A stretch of 64,000 bases of DNA, from NCBI GenBank assembly GCA_050944475.1, contig JBMNRD010000006.1, positions 1 to 64,000 of the forward strand, in the 5' to 3' direction. A program made the translations under genes and the position numbers. Below are positions 25,729-34,840 of this stretch, piece by piece. The DNA comes from RGIG5612 sp050944475 (GTDB lineage Bacteria; Bacillota; Clostridia; Lachnospirales; Lachnospiraceae). Below the pieces are notes generated by a model that did no database searches, was not told the DNA's origin, and saw only the letters and a list, made by a program, of their open reading frames with translations. The first letter of the stretch is position 1, and the number at the start of each line of letters is the position of its first letter.

Positions 25729-26632
25729 GCTTTTCATGAACGACGCAAGCCGCGCCGAAAACAGGCTCCCGAAAATCTACGATATTCCTCTGTCTGAAAT
25801 CGACGACTTTCCCGACCATCCGTACAAAGTGCGGCTGGACGAGGATATGGACGCGCTGGTGCAGAGCGTGAAGGAGCGCGGCATCATCACGCCTGTCACC
25901 CTCCGTCAAAAGGAGGATGGCCGGTATGAGGTCGTGTCCGGGCATCGCCGCAAAAAGGCTTGTGAGCTTGCGGGACTGGAAACAGTCAAAGCGGAAATCA
26001 AGGAGCTGACGCGAGATGAAGCTATCATCTTGATGGTGGAATCCAATTTACAGCGTTCCGTGATACTGCCGAGCGAAAAGGCGTTCAGCTATAAAATGCG
26101 GTTGGAGGCTATGAATCGGCAAGGACAACGCACAGATTTAACTTGTTCCCCAGTGGGGAATAAGTTGCAAGGAGTTAAATCTTCTGATGTGATGGCAGAA
26201 GCGGTCGGAGAAAGCAAAAATCAAATCTTCCGATATATCCGCCTCACCGAGCTTGTGCCTAACCTGCTGAATATAGTAGACGAGGGCAGAATCGCGTTTC
26301 GCCCTGCCGTTGAGCTGTCGTATCTGAAAACGGACGAGCAGGAGTTCCTACTTGAAACCATGTCGTATGCGGACGCAACGCCGTCGCTGGCGCAGGCTAT
26401 CAAGATGAAGGAGTTTTCCAAGAACGGCAAGCTCTCAGCAGATGTCATCGAATCCATCATGAGCGAGGAAAAGCCCAACCAGAAAGAGAAATACACCTTC
26501 AAGGCTGAACGGCTGCGGCAGTTCATCCCATCTTCCGTACCCTACGACAAAACCGAGGATTATGTCCTGCGCGCGCTTGAATATTATCATCGGTATCAGG
26601 AACGGCAGAAGGAGCGAAGCAAAGAAAGATAA
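25682..26632 (+). CDS. parB: ParB/RepB-type partition protein
   Basis: This 316-residue protein has an N-terminal ParB nuclease-like (CTP-binding) domain with IPLSEIDDFPDHPYKVR, GIITPVTLR and SGHRRKKACELAG, followed by the HTH region (QVGES-like AVGESKNQIFRYIRLTELVP). The start is TTG at 25682, 47 bases inside parA, with AGGAGGTGA upstream. It binds a centromere-like site not identified here. parA and parB form one transcription unit. Confidence 0.9.
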   Translation: MSSVQKIDLGLTGYDELFMNDASRAENRLPKIYDIPLSEIDDFPDHPYKVRLDEDMDALVQSVKERGIITPVTLRQKEDGRYEVVSGHRRKKACELAGLETVKAEIKELTRDEAIILMVESNLQRSVILPSEKAFSYKMRLEAMNRQGQRTDLTCSPVGNKLQGVKSSDVMAEAVGESKNQIFRYIRLTELVPNLLNIVDEGRIAFRPAVELSYLKTDEQEFLLETMSYADATPSLAQAIKMKEFSKNGKLSADVIESIMSEEKPNQKEKYTFKAERLRQFIPSSVPYDKTEDYVLRALEYYHRYQERQKERSKER

Positions 26633-26650
26633 CCGTACTACAAAGGGGTA

Positions 26651-26682
26651 AGTCTGCCCTTTTTCGGGACTGTTTTTTGTTC
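26651..26682 (+). terminator. Probable terminator after parB
   Basis: AGTCTGCCC and CGGGACT can form an imperfect stem around TTTTT, followed by GTTTTTTGTT. Confidence 0.45.
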
Positions 26683-26821
26683 CCCCCCTCACACTCCCCC
26701 CTTCAAAACCGGCTGTACCAGCTCAAAAGAAGAATAGCTCTGCTGTACAGGTTCGTACCTTTGATGGAGGACGCTGCTGTTCGTATAATGGAAGTGCAAA
26801 CCACACAAGGAGGTAATCCGT

Positions 26822-27532
26822 ATGGAGAAAAAGGCACTGTTCCTGATTGCGATAATAGCGGCTATTTCCCTTTCAGCCTGTTCAAATACTCCGGCGTCTA
26901 CGGCGGATAGCGTGGTATCGGAAACAACGGCTTCAACGGTCTCTACCGAAAGCGCCATGCCGGAGGAAACGGACAGCACGGCAGAAAGCACATCTTCTTT
27001 TGAGCCGGTAATCGAACTCCCCGATCCTGGGAGCGAAGCGAGTGAATCCACGGAGACCACATCGGAAGCTCCCACCGAGCATCATACCGAGGTATCGCCG
27101 CCACCCAAAGCGGAGAGTTCCCCGGAACCGACGACACAGCCACCGCAGCAACCGACAGAACCCGCAGAACCACCCGCAACACCCGACCCTGTTTCCACAC
27201 CCGAACCGCCCACGACGCCCGAACCTATTCCAACGCCTGAACCGAGCGAACAGCCTGTCACGCCCGAACCGCAACCAAGCGAACCCGCCTTTGATGTCAG
27301 CCAGTATGTCGGCTATGCAAAAAGCTACGGTTCCGGCATCGGTTTGACGCTCGACAGCTCGGCGGTATCCTGTTGGGACGACCCGCTTACAGCAAACGCA
27401 GGCTGTGTCTATCTGGAGCGTGACATCCGCGATAGGCTCGACTGGTATAGCGCAAGCGGCTTTACCGCGTTTTGGGTATGGTCGGTGGATATAGGCGGAG
27501 GCAACTTTCAAATCTTTATTGGGTACGCATAA
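26822..27532 (+). CDS. Pro/Thr-rich lipoprotein
   Basis: This 236-residue protein has a lipoprotein signal (lipobox LSACS, Cys near residue 20), a Ser/Thr/Glu region and a long Pro-rich stalk (PEPPTTPEP-type repeats, residues about 95-158), then a C-terminal globular domain of about 75 residues with two cysteines (VSCWDDPL, NAGCVYLERD). The stalk probably spans the cell wall so that the terminal domain is displayed outside. The function is unknown. AGGAGG precedes the ATG. The following gene encodes the large adhesin, so both belong to the surface module of the element. Confidence 0.75.
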   Translation: MEKKALFLIAIIAAISLSACSNTPASTADSVVSETTASTVSTESAMPEETDSTAESTSSFEPVIELPDPGSEASESTETTSEAPTEHHTEVSPPPKAESSPEPTTQPPQQPTEPAEPPATPDPVSTPEPPTTPEPIPTPEPSEQPVTPEPQPSEPAFDVSQYVGYAKSYGSGIGLTLDSSAVSCWDDPLTANAGCVYLERDIRDRLDWYSASGFTAFWVWSVDIGGGNFQIFIGYA

Positions 27533-27567
27533 CAAAGTAACGCAAAACTGAAAACGCAGAAAGCGAA

Positions 27568-27598
27568 GGCTCATCATGACGATGGGTCTTTTCTTTTT
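27568..27598 (+). terminator. Probable terminator between lipoprotein and adhesin genes
   Basis: GGCTCATC (27568-27575) pairs with GATGGGTC (27581-27588) with two G-T pairs, followed by TTTTCTTTTT. Confidence 0.6.
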
Positions 27599-27624
27599 GC
27601 CCAAAATCAAAGGAGGATACCATT

Positions 27625-30600
27625 TTGAGAAAAGGAAAACGCCTTTTGTCCCTGCTTCTTGCGCTCATCATGAGCGTCGGAATGCTTTCGGGACTGGCAA
27701 CCACAGCGTTTGCCGCATCTGAGAGGATGACGCTGTATATGTACGACCTGCCCCGTGGCGGTGTAGGCGACCGGGCGGCGTGGGGTCATCCCGCGCTTTC
27801 GCTGATGGGTGGCTGGCATACGCCGACGAGAGCGGATTACTGGTCTGTATTCTGCAAGGACAGTTACTCAGGTCAAATCGTCTACTGCATTGAACCCGGC
27901 GTCCATTGCGAAACAGGCGATGTGAACAACGGGTACGGCGAGGGCTTTTGGGACAACTATCCCTCCGGCATGAACCCGACTATCCCTCCCACCGTCATCA
28001 AGGCATATATCGGACGTATCATGCAGTACGGCTGGCAGGGCAACGGCGACACCGGCTGGAGCATAGATAACGCCGCAGACGCCGAGGAAATGGCAGCGCA
28101 GATCGCCACGCAGCTACTTGTCTGGGAAACCGTTGTGGGCGAGAGAGACAGCCAGTTCAACCATGTGTGGGGTTCTTCTCAGGGCAAGAACAATGTCATT
28201 GAGATGATTAAGGACAACCACCCGCTGAGAAGCAGGATTTTCAGCTACTATTCGTCCATTGAAAGCGCGGTTCAGAGGCATACCATGCTGCCGAGCTTTT
28301 TCTCCCGCAGCTCGGCTTACGCAGGCTCCTATGAGCTGAAATGGAACGGAACGAATTACTCCGTAACGCTGACCGATACCAACGGTGTTCTCGGCAACTT
28401 CCGCTTCACCAGCAATACCGCAGGGATTCAGTTCTCGGTGAGCGGTAACAAGCTCACCATCTCCTGTGATGCAGCCCCCAGCGGCGCGGTAACGGTTAGC
28501 GCCGAAAAGACCAACGGAACGCGCAGGGGCGTTGTTGTGTGGGGCGACGGCGTAACAGGCGGAGGAACGCAGGACTTCGCCACCTACGGCGCGACCGTGA
28601 CCGACCCTGTTTCGGGTTATCTGAGCCTTGAAGTGATGACAGGTTCCATGAAGCTCATCAAAACCTCCGAGGACGGCAAGGTGGGCGGTATCAGCTTCAC
28701 GATTACCGGCGAGGGTATCAATACCACCAAGACCACCGATTCAAGAGGCGTCATCGACATTTCCGACCTTAACCCCGGCGTTTACACCGTTACCGAGCAG
28801 GCTATCGACCGATATGAGCCGCAGGAGACCCGCCGTGTGACGATTGTGAGCGGACAGACAGCGACGGTCAACTTCAACAATGTTCTCAAACGCGGCGATT
28901 TGAAAGTCACCAAGACCTCCGAGGACGGGCTTGTGGAGGGTATGACCTTCCATCTGTACGGCACTTCTCTCAGCGGGCTTGCGGTGGATGAGTACGCCGT
29001 AACAGGCGCGGATGGCGTCGCCTCTTTCAATGGCGTGCTTATCGGCTCCGGCTATACGCTGGAGGAAATCGACACCCCCATCCGCTATGTCGTTCCCGAT
29101 AGTCAGAGTGTCGCTGTCAACTGGAACGAAGTCACCAATCAGACGGTCAACAACATCCTCAAAAAGTTCCGCGTCACGCTTACCAAGAGCGATGCTGAAA
29201 CAGGATTGCCGCAGGGCGACGCTTCGCTTGCGGGCGCAACCTACGGGCTGTATAAGGGCAACACCCTGATTGACAGCTATACCACCGACGCAAACGGTCA
29301 GTTCACCACAGGCTACTATGTCTGTGACGATGATTGGAGTATCCGGGAAATCAACCCCTCCGAGGGCTATCTTCTCGATACCGCTTCTTATCCAGTCGGC
29401 GCAGAGGCGGAGCTTTACACCGTTGAGCTGAATACCACCGGCAACGATGTGACCGAGCGAATCATCAAGGGCAATATCTCCATCATCAAGCACACGGACA
29501 ACGGAGATACGCAGATCGAAACGCCGGAGGAAGGCGCGGAGTTTGCGGTCTATTTGAAATCCGCTGGAAGGTATGATGCTGCAAAGGAAACCGAGCGCGA
29601 TTATTTGACCTGTGACGAGAACGGCTTTGCCCAAACCAAGGATATGCCTTATGGCATTTACACCGTTCATCAGGTGTCCGGCTGGGACGGTCGTGAGCTG
29701 ATGCCCGACTTTGATGTGTATATCTCGCAGAACGGCGCGACCTACCGCTATCTCATCAACAACGCCAACTTTGAGAGCTATATCAAGGTCGTAAAGGTTG
29801 ACGCGGAGACCGGCAAGGTCATTCCCTATGCGGGTGCGGCTTTCCGGCTCTATGACCCGGACGGTTCGCTTATCAGCATGAGCTTCACCTATCCCACGCC
29901 TACCACCATCGACACCTTCTATTCCAATGCGGACGGATACCTTGTCACTCCCGAAAAGCTGCCGTATGGCGAGGGGTATTCGCTGGTCGAGGTGCAGGCT
30001 CCCTATGGCTACACGCTCAATACCGAGCCGGTGTATTTTGACATCACCGAGGATAACTCCACCGAGGAAGCCGGTATCACCGTCATCGTAGTCGAGCGCG
30101 CAAACATGGCGCAGAAGGGCGTTATCAACATCAGCAAGACCGGCGAGGTGTTCTCCACCGTGACCGAAAGCGGCAGCGTTTATCTGCCGGTGTATGAGGT
30201 CAAGGGACTTGCGGGTGCGGTTTATGAAGTGACTGCGCTGGAGGATGTCTACACGCTGGACGGAACCCTGCGCGCCTCTGCCGGTGAGGTGGTCGATACC
30301 GTGGAAACCGGCGCAGACGGTATCGCAGTTACGAAGGAACTCTATCTCGGCAAATATGCCGTGCGTGAAATCACGGCTCCCAACGGCATGGTGCTGAACG
30401 GAGAAACCCATGAGGTCGAGCTTGCGTATGCCGGTCAGGAAATCTCCGTCACCGAAACGGCAACGAGCTATTACAACGAGCGCCAGAAGGTCGAAATCGC
30501 TTTGAGCAAAGCAATGGAAACCGACAGTATCTTCGGTATCGGGAATAACGGCGAGATCGCCGATGTTACCTTCGGCATTTATGCGGTGTCGGACATTACG

Positions 30601-31878
30601 GCGCTGGACGGCTCCGTTATCCCTGCGGACGGACTGCTTGAAATCGTGGATGTCGGCGCGGACGGTACGGCGCAGTTCTCCGTTGACCTACCCTTCGGCG
30701 CTTACTATGTGAGAGAAGTCGCAACCAACGCGGCATATATCCTCTCGGATGAAAAATACCCCGTTGAGTTTGCCTATGCCGGACAGGATACGGCGGTCGT
30801 GACCATCTCCGTCAACGAGGGTAACGCCATCGGCAACGACCTGATTTACGGTTCGGTTCACGGCTTGAAAAAGGATGAGGACGGCAACGCTCTGGGCGGC
30901 GCGGTTATCGGACTGTTCAGACAGGATGAAACCGAGTTCACAAAGGACAACGCCATTCTCACCGTAACCTCTGCTGAGGACGGCAGCTTCGGGTTCGCCA
31001 ATGTTCCTTACGGCAGCTTTATCGTAAAAGAAATCGAGGCTCCCACCGGCTTTGTGCTTTCCGACGCCGCATATCCTGTTGTCATCGGCGAGGACGGAGC
31101 GGTGATTGAGGTTGAAATCAGCAACACCCGTATTCGCGGCAATGTAGAGCTGACTAAGGTGGACAAGGATTATCCCGACAACCACCTCTCCGGCGCTGTG
31201 TTTGAGGTCTACGAGGACACAAACGGCGACAAGCAGCTTGACGGCGGCGATACACTGCTCGGCACAATGACCGAGCTGACAGGCGGGATTTATCAGATGA
31301 CCGGCCTTGTGTACGGCGGCTACTTCGTAAAGGAGAAAACCGCGCCGCAGGGCTTCATTCTGGACGAAAACGCCTACTATTTCTCCATTGCGGAGAACGG
31401 CAAGACCGCGACCGTTGAAAACGAAGCCGGAAAGGGCTTTGTCAACGCGGCGCAGACCGGCAAAATCCGTATTGAAAAAACCTCTGAGGATAAGGTCGTA
31501 AAGGGCTTTACCTTCAGGGTCGAGGGTACGGACATCAGCGGCAACAGCTTCAGCCGCGAATATGTGACCGATGAGAACGGCGAAATTCACATCGAAGGAC
31601 TGCGCGTCGGCGATTATCTCATCTCCGAAGTATCCAACGAGGCGAACGCCAAGTATGTGCTGCCCGACAATATCACGGTTACGGTGCTGGCGGATAAGAC
31701 TACGGTAGCGAAGTTCTATAACGAACTGAGACCTATCGTTCCCGACATTCCCAAGACCGGCGACACCACGAATACCGGCTTGTGGGCGGCTGTATGCCTC
31801 GCTTCTCTTGCAGGCATCGGCATTACGGCTTTTGTGACCTTCCGCAAAAAGAAAACTGAGGAAAGCGAGGACGAATAA
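27625..31878 (+). CDS. Thioester-domain adhesin with Cna_B/SpaA repeats and sortase signal
   Basis: This 1,417-residue surface protein has a signal peptide (cleavage after TTAFA, near residue 32), an N-terminal thioester-type domain with Cys88 in YCIEPG and Gln163 in TQLLVW, and then about ten Cna_B/SpaA-like beta domains (GSMKLIKTSEDGKVGGISF and similar starts, EITAPNG and EEIDTP-type ends). It ends in the sorting signal IPKTG (1375-1379), a membrane helix and a Lys/Glu tail. Thioester adhesins bind host surfaces covalently, and Cna_B domains are often stiffened by isopeptide bonds. The start is TTG with AAAGGAGG upstream. The class B sortase at 55875 is the likely anchoring enzyme. Confidence 0.92.
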   Translation: MRKGKRLLSLLLALIMSVGMLSGLATTAFAASERMTLYMYDLPRGGVGDRAAWGHPALSLMGGWHTPTRADYWSVFCKDSYSGQIVYCIEPGVHCETGDVNNGYGEGFWDNYPSGMNPTIPPTVIKAYIGRIMQYGWQGNGDTGWSIDNAADAEEMAAQIATQLLVWETVVGERDSQFNHVWGSSQGKNNVIEMIKDNHPLRSRIFSYYSSIESAVQRHTMLPSFFSRSSAYAGSYELKWNGTNYSVTLTDTNGVLGNFRFTSNTAGIQFSVSGNKLTISCDAAPSGAVTVSAEKTNGTRRGVVVWGDGVTGGGTQDFATYGATVTDPVSGYLSLEVMTGSMKLIKTSEDGKVGGISFTITGEGINTTKTTDSRGVIDISDLNPGVYTVTEQAIDRYEPQETRRVTIVSGQTATVNFNNVLKRGDLKVTKTSEDGLVEGMTFHLYGTSLSGLAVDEYAVTGADGVASFNGVLIGSGYTLEEIDTPIRYVVPDSQSVAVNWNEVTNQTVNNILKKFRVTLTKSDAETGLPQGDASLAGATYGLYKGNTLIDSYTTDANGQFTTGYYVCDDDWSIREINPSEGYLLDTASYPVGAEAELYTVELNTTGNDVTERIIKGNISIIKHTDNGDTQIETPEEGAEFAVYLKSAGRYDAAKETERDYLTCDENGFAQTKDMPYGIYTVHQVSGWDGRELMPDFDVYISQNGATYRYLINNANFESYIKVVKVDAETGKVIPYAGAAFRLYDPDGSLISMSFTYPTPTTIDTFYSNADGYLVTPEKLPYGEGYSLVEVQAPYGYTLNTEPVYFDITEDNSTEEAGITVIVVERANMAQKGVINISKTGEVFSTVTESGSVYLPVYEVKGLAGAVYEVTALEDVYTLDGTLRASAGEVVDTVETGADGIAVTKELYLGKYAVREITAPNGMVLNGETHEVELAYAGQEISVTETATSYYNERQKVEIALSKAMETDSIFGIGNNGEIADVTFGIYAVSDITALDGSVIPADGLLEIVDVGADGTAQFSVDLPFGAYYVREVATNAAYILSDEKYPVEFAYAGQDTAVVTISVNEGNAIGNDLIYGSVHGLKKDEDGNALGGAVIGLFRQDETEFTKDNAILTVTSAEDGSFGFANVPYGSFIVKEIEAPTGFVLSDAAYPVVIGEDGAVIEVEISNTRIRGNVELTKVDKDYPDNHLSGAVFEVYEDTNGDKQLDGGDTLLGTMTELTGGIYQMTGLVYGGYFVKEKTAPQGFILDENAYYFSIAENGKTATVENEAGKGFVNAAQTGKIRIEKTSEDKVVKGFTFRVEGTDISGNSFSREYVTDENGEIHIEGLRVGDYLISEVSNEANAKYVLPDNITVTVLADKTTVAKFYNELRPIVPDIPKTGDTTNTGLWAAVCLASLAGIGITAFVTFRKKKTEESEDE

Positions 31879-31880
31879 AG

Positions 31881-31973
31881 ATGGAACCCAAAACGATTAT
31901 CGGAATCGGACTTGTCCTGTTCATCATCGCAGGGCTTGTGTTTATGTATATCCGAAATAAGCGCAAAAAGTGA
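31881..31973 (+). CDS. 30-residue single-pass membrane peptide
   Basis: The ORF starts 2 bases after the adhesin stop and reads MEPKTIIGIGLVLFIIAGLV, then FMYIRNKRKK: a short polar start, one membrane helix and a basic tail. It looks like an LPXTG-type tail without the protein. Close coupling and a clean membrane profile argue that it is real. A role as an accessory in adhesin export or anchoring is conjecture. Confidence 0.55.
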   Translation: MEPKTIIGIGLVLFIIAGLVFMYIRNKRKK

Positions 31974-31981
31974 GTCCGGCT

Positions 31982-32010
31982 GGGCGGTGTCTTTTGGCAT
32001 CGCCCCTTTT
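31982..32010 (+). terminator. Probable terminator after the adhesin operon
   Basis: GGGCGGTG and CATCGCCC form a stem around TCTTTTGG, followed by CTTTTA. Confidence 0.6.
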
Positions 32011-32038
32011 ACATACCACGATGAAGGGAGTGATAAAA

Positions 32039-32350
32039 GTGAAAATATCAATATTTGAGTACGGAGGCTACCATTTCATACCTGAACGAAAACTCTCGGC
32101 CTCAGAAGGCAGCTTCCGCGCGATTTCCAAAAGATTGAGGATAGACCGTGATATGGGTTTATGTCAAAGAAACTATGCCTACGAGAGTAAGTTCAACTAC
32201 TCACACAAATCATTCTATGCGGCGGCGCCAGATAAGGAATGTGACCTGTTTCGCTGTATTGAAAATGGCAAGATGTATATTCCCTGTCAAAACGACCTTC
32301 AGGAGTATCTGGAAAGACCGCCAAAAAGGAGGGACTCGCATGAGCGATGA
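32039..32350 (+). CDS. Element-specific protein of unknown function (103 aa)
   Basis: The protein starts at GTG 32039 with AAGGGAG upstream (VKISIFEYGGYHFIPERKLS). It is a small basic protein with aromatic residues and one Cys pair (ECDLFRC, then CQNDLQEYL). It overlaps the next start by 11 bases. I do not recognise the family. It is the first of a run of small genes between the adhesin and the giant polyvalent gene. Confidence 0.65.
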   Translation: MKISIFEYGGYHFIPERKLSASEGSFRAISKRLRIDRDMGLCQRNYAYESKFNYSHKSFYAAAPDKECDLFRCIENGKMYIPCQNDLQEYLERPPKRRDSHER

Positions 32351-32954
32351 AAAACGCATGGCTGGAGATTACGAAATCATCCAAGCCATTATGATCGGCG
32401 ACCGCGAAATCGTCATCGGCGAGAATCAGGCAGACACCAACGGGCAGAAATATATGACCGCCGTTGGAGAGTGGAACGACATTTTTGAGGTGTACCGGGA
32501 TGTACTCGTCAGCGACGATTACCCGGAGATTGTCGGATACTTCGGTCAGCGAGTGACGGAACAGGCTAAGATAACCCGTGATGAGCTATTCAAGCCGAAT
32601 TTCCAAGGTGTCGATAACGCCCCGATAACCGCTGATGGCTGCGCCGTTGTTACCCACGACGACGACCTGAACGGAAAAATCATTGTCATTAAGCCGGAGA
32701 TACTGCGACGCGAATACCGCAGGGCGACCAATCAAATCAAGCTCTGCACAGGCGGCTTCGGCGCGTCGCCCAACAGTCGCGGCAATGCGGTCTATTGTAA
32801 GGATATATATTCCGGCAAGGAAGCAAGGTATGAGCGTCGGGATGTGCTGGGAACGCTGGAGCCGGAATCGCTCCCCGAATGGGCGCGGCAGGGTCTTGAC
32901 AGCATCCGGCAGACCGAACAGCAGAAAAAAGAAACTAACAAGGAGGCGCGATAA
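32340..32954 (+). CDS. Element-specific conserved protein (204 aa)
   Basis: This protein starts at ATG 32340 after AAAAGGAGG. Its N-terminal half is acidic (GDREIVIGENQADTNGQKYM). The C-terminal half has NQIKLCTGGFGASPNSRGNA, then VYCKDIYSGKEARYERRDVLG, a pattern I associate with accessory proteins of Firmicutes conjugative elements but cannot name. It overlaps the next gene in TAATG. The function is unknown. Confidence 0.7.
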   Translation: MSDEKRMAGDYEIIQAIMIGDREIVIGENQADTNGQKYMTAVGEWNDIFEVYRDVLVSDDYPEIVGYFGQRVTEQAKITRDELFKPNFQGVDNAPITADGCAVVTHDDDLNGKIIVIKPEILRREYRRATNQIKLCTGGFGASPNSRGNAVYCKDIYSGKEARYERRDVLGTLEPESLPEWARQGLDSIRQTEQQKKETNKEAR

Positions 32955-33907
32955 TGGATATGACTTTCAGACCCATGCTCCCTGCGGAGCGAAATTACAC
33001 CTACTCACAGAGCCAGCAAATCAGTATGCAGACCGGCTGTATCGGCCATTTGCGCAGCGATATGGATACGGACGGCGAAGGGTTCTTTACGAGCTGGGAT
33101 GATTTTAGAAAAGACCTAAAAACGCAGGAGTTCAAGGACGAGTTCGACTCGGTAATCAATGCCCTTCGCTTTGATGAGCAGCACGGCGGCGTGCTCAAAA
33201 CCCGCCGTTCCCTGACTTCTTACTGCAACGACCATCCCGAAAGCGGCTTTAAGGGAAACTATTGCACGGAATACGGTTTTCGCGCAGACACCGAGAAATA
33301 CGCTTACCTGTTCAGGCTCAATCCCAACAAGGGCGACTATAACCTGTACTGCTACTGCTATGTGCGTGAGTGGCTCGATAAGCATCTCAAACAGGCGGAG
33401 CGCGGTATTCGGTTCATTGACCCGCATTATACGGAAAAGTTCCGTATCCCCGATGGCGATACAGTTCGCATTACCACGAGCGACGGCGAGAAGATAGACC
33501 GCATCTGCCGGTATATTGACGATTGCCATGTTGAGGTGGGCAGAAACCTCTATCATATCTGCGAGTTCGCCGAGCGCATGGAGCAGGCAGGAAACACCGT
33601 TATTCCTATACGTTCTTCTCTGCCGGAAGCCTGCCATTCCGTTCTTCCATCAAGCGGAGAACTGATTGTCATTAAGCGCGGGGAAAACGGCTATTTTCAC
33701 AGCGAATATTCCACCGGCGATGGAACGCAGAACCGTAGATTTGCAGACGACCGCAACCGCAAGGGCGGTGTGTCCAAGGCGCAGGAAGCCGCCATGCTTG
33801 CAGGCTCGATGTTCGGCTGGGCGGTTCCTGCCGCCGACCCCAAGAACTATGACGCGGACGGGCAGCCTGTCCGACCGAAGCAGAAAGACAGAGGTGACGC
33901 ACGATGA
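32954..33907 (+). CDS. Element-specific conserved protein (317 aa)
   Basis: This 317-residue soluble protein begins MDMTFRPMLPAERNYTYSQS and has a Cys- and Tyr-rich segment (NLYCYCYVREWLDKHLKQ). It ends with KAQEAAMLAGSMFGWAVPAA, a short hydrophobic amphipathic stretch that recurs in related element proteins. The start overlaps the preceding stop (TAATG) and the end overlaps the next ATG by 4 bases (ATGA), so it is translated in a chain. Family and function are not known to me. Confidence 0.7.
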   Translation: MDMTFRPMLPAERNYTYSQSQQISMQTGCIGHLRSDMDTDGEGFFTSWDDFRKDLKTQEFKDEFDSVINALRFDEQHGGVLKTRRSLTSYCNDHPESGFKGNYCTEYGFRADTEKYAYLFRLNPNKGDYNLYCYCYVREWLDKHLKQAERGIRFIDPHYTEKFRIPDGDTVRITTSDGEKIDRICRYIDDCHVEVGRNLYHICEFAERMEQAGNTVIPIRSSLPEACHSVLPSSGELIVIKRGENGYFHSEYSTGDGTQNRRFADDRNRKGGVSKAQEAAMLAGSMFGWAVPAADPKNYDADGQPVRPKQKDRGDAR

Positions 33908-34455
33908 AGGATAGCGACCATCTTATCTGGAGTAATTACAATTTGGATTATGACGATTGGAAGGACGACTTGGAGGCCGAGTATCCCGATTTGACCGATG
34001 ATGAGCGATATGAGCTGATGCACGAAATAAACGGCGACTATCTGGACGATGAGCGCGTTAATCTGAATATCCAGCTCTCCCGCCCGATTCTTGTCATCGG
34101 CGACCTCGGTTTATGGCACGGGCGGCGCATGGGCTACAAAGAGGTGCCATCCGGCAATATCCGTGACTGCCTGTACAGCGACAGGGACATCGACTATTCC
34201 ACTTGGTATGTGGATAAGTTGGGCGATATGCGCTGCGACGCCGTTCACCATGACGGCACAAACCACTACCTTTATCGCGCATACAAGGACGGCGTAAGTG
34301 ATGAGCAGATAGACAATCTGAAAGAAAAGCTGTATATGGGAACCGCCACCCGCGCCGATATTACCCGCATTACCCGCCGCCTGGGTGATGAAATCGGCAG
34401 GGTCTACGGCTGGGACTTTCCGCAGCGTCAGCCGCAAAAAGAACAAGCGAGGTGA
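33904..34455 (+). CDS. Element-specific conserved protein (183 aa)
   Basis: This is an acidic, Asp- and Tyr-rich soluble protein (LIWSNYNLDYDDWKDDLEAE) with a central VNLNIQLSRPILVIGDLGLW strand-turn core and C-terminal Gln/Arg-rich tail. ATGA and GTGA overlaps link it to both neighbours. The family is not recognised. The acidic N-terminus could mimic DNA, which is speculation. Confidence 0.65.
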   Translation: MKDSDHLIWSNYNLDYDDWKDDLEAEYPDLTDDERYELMHEINGDYLDDERVNLNIQLSRPILVIGDLGLWHGRRMGYKEVPSGNIRDCLYSDRDIDYSTWYVDKLGDMRCDAVHHDGTNHYLYRAYKDGVSDEQIDNLKEKLYMGTATRADITRITRRLGDEIGRVYGWDFPQRQPQKEQAR

Positions 34456-34829
34456 ACGAAATGGGAAAATACCCTGTCGACGTTATGGAAGAAGATTTTG
34501 AGGATGTAACGGTACTCGGACAGCCGATGCTCTTTACCTGTGCGCGGGTAGACCGCAGCACGGTGCCGAAGGGCTTGTATCTGTACGAGGTACGCCACGA
34601 TGACGACCAGCGGGGCGACCCGGTACAGCTTGCGCGTTGGATCATGGTCAATCATTGGGGAACTCTCATCTCGAATAAGCCTGTACGGTTGGAGCCGAGT
34701 AAGACGGTGAACAACGCCTATCGGGACATTGACCCCGAAAAGGATTGGAATTACGAGGGTACTTCCTCTACCGCCAAGGAATATATCCAGAAACACCCAC
34801 CGGTCAAGGAAAAGGAACACAAGAGATAA
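34452..34829 (+). CDS. LPD28-type domain protein
   Basis: This 125-residue protein starts at GTG 34452 (overlapping the previous stop). The core DVTVLGQPMLFTCARVDRST, then VPKGLYLYEVRHDD and MVNHWGTLISNKP match the large-polyvalent-protein-associated domain 28, a small domain found alone or in giant proteins of phages and conjugative elements. Its biochemical role is not known. Confidence 0.75.
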   Translation: MNEMGKYPVDVMEEDFEDVTVLGQPMLFTCARVDRSTVPKGLYLYEVRHDDDQRGDPVQLARWIMVNHWGTLISNKPVRLEPSKTVNNAYRDIDPEKDWNYEGTSSTAKEYIQKHPPVKEKEHKR

Positions 34830-34840
34830 GGAGGAACGCC

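Noticed and set aside
26140..26185. CCCCAGTGGGG inverted repeat inside parB as an inserted repeat element
   Set aside because: The encoded segment corresponds to a normal variable loop of ParB/RepB proteins, and the stem is short.
28741..30411. 556-codon open frame on the minus strand
   Set aside because: It lies fully antisense to the Cna_B adhesin, has no protein pattern, and results from GC-rich third positions in the repeated domains.
30688..31590. 300-codon open frame on the minus strand
   Set aside because: It is antisense to the end of the same adhesin, with no start signals or recognisable family.
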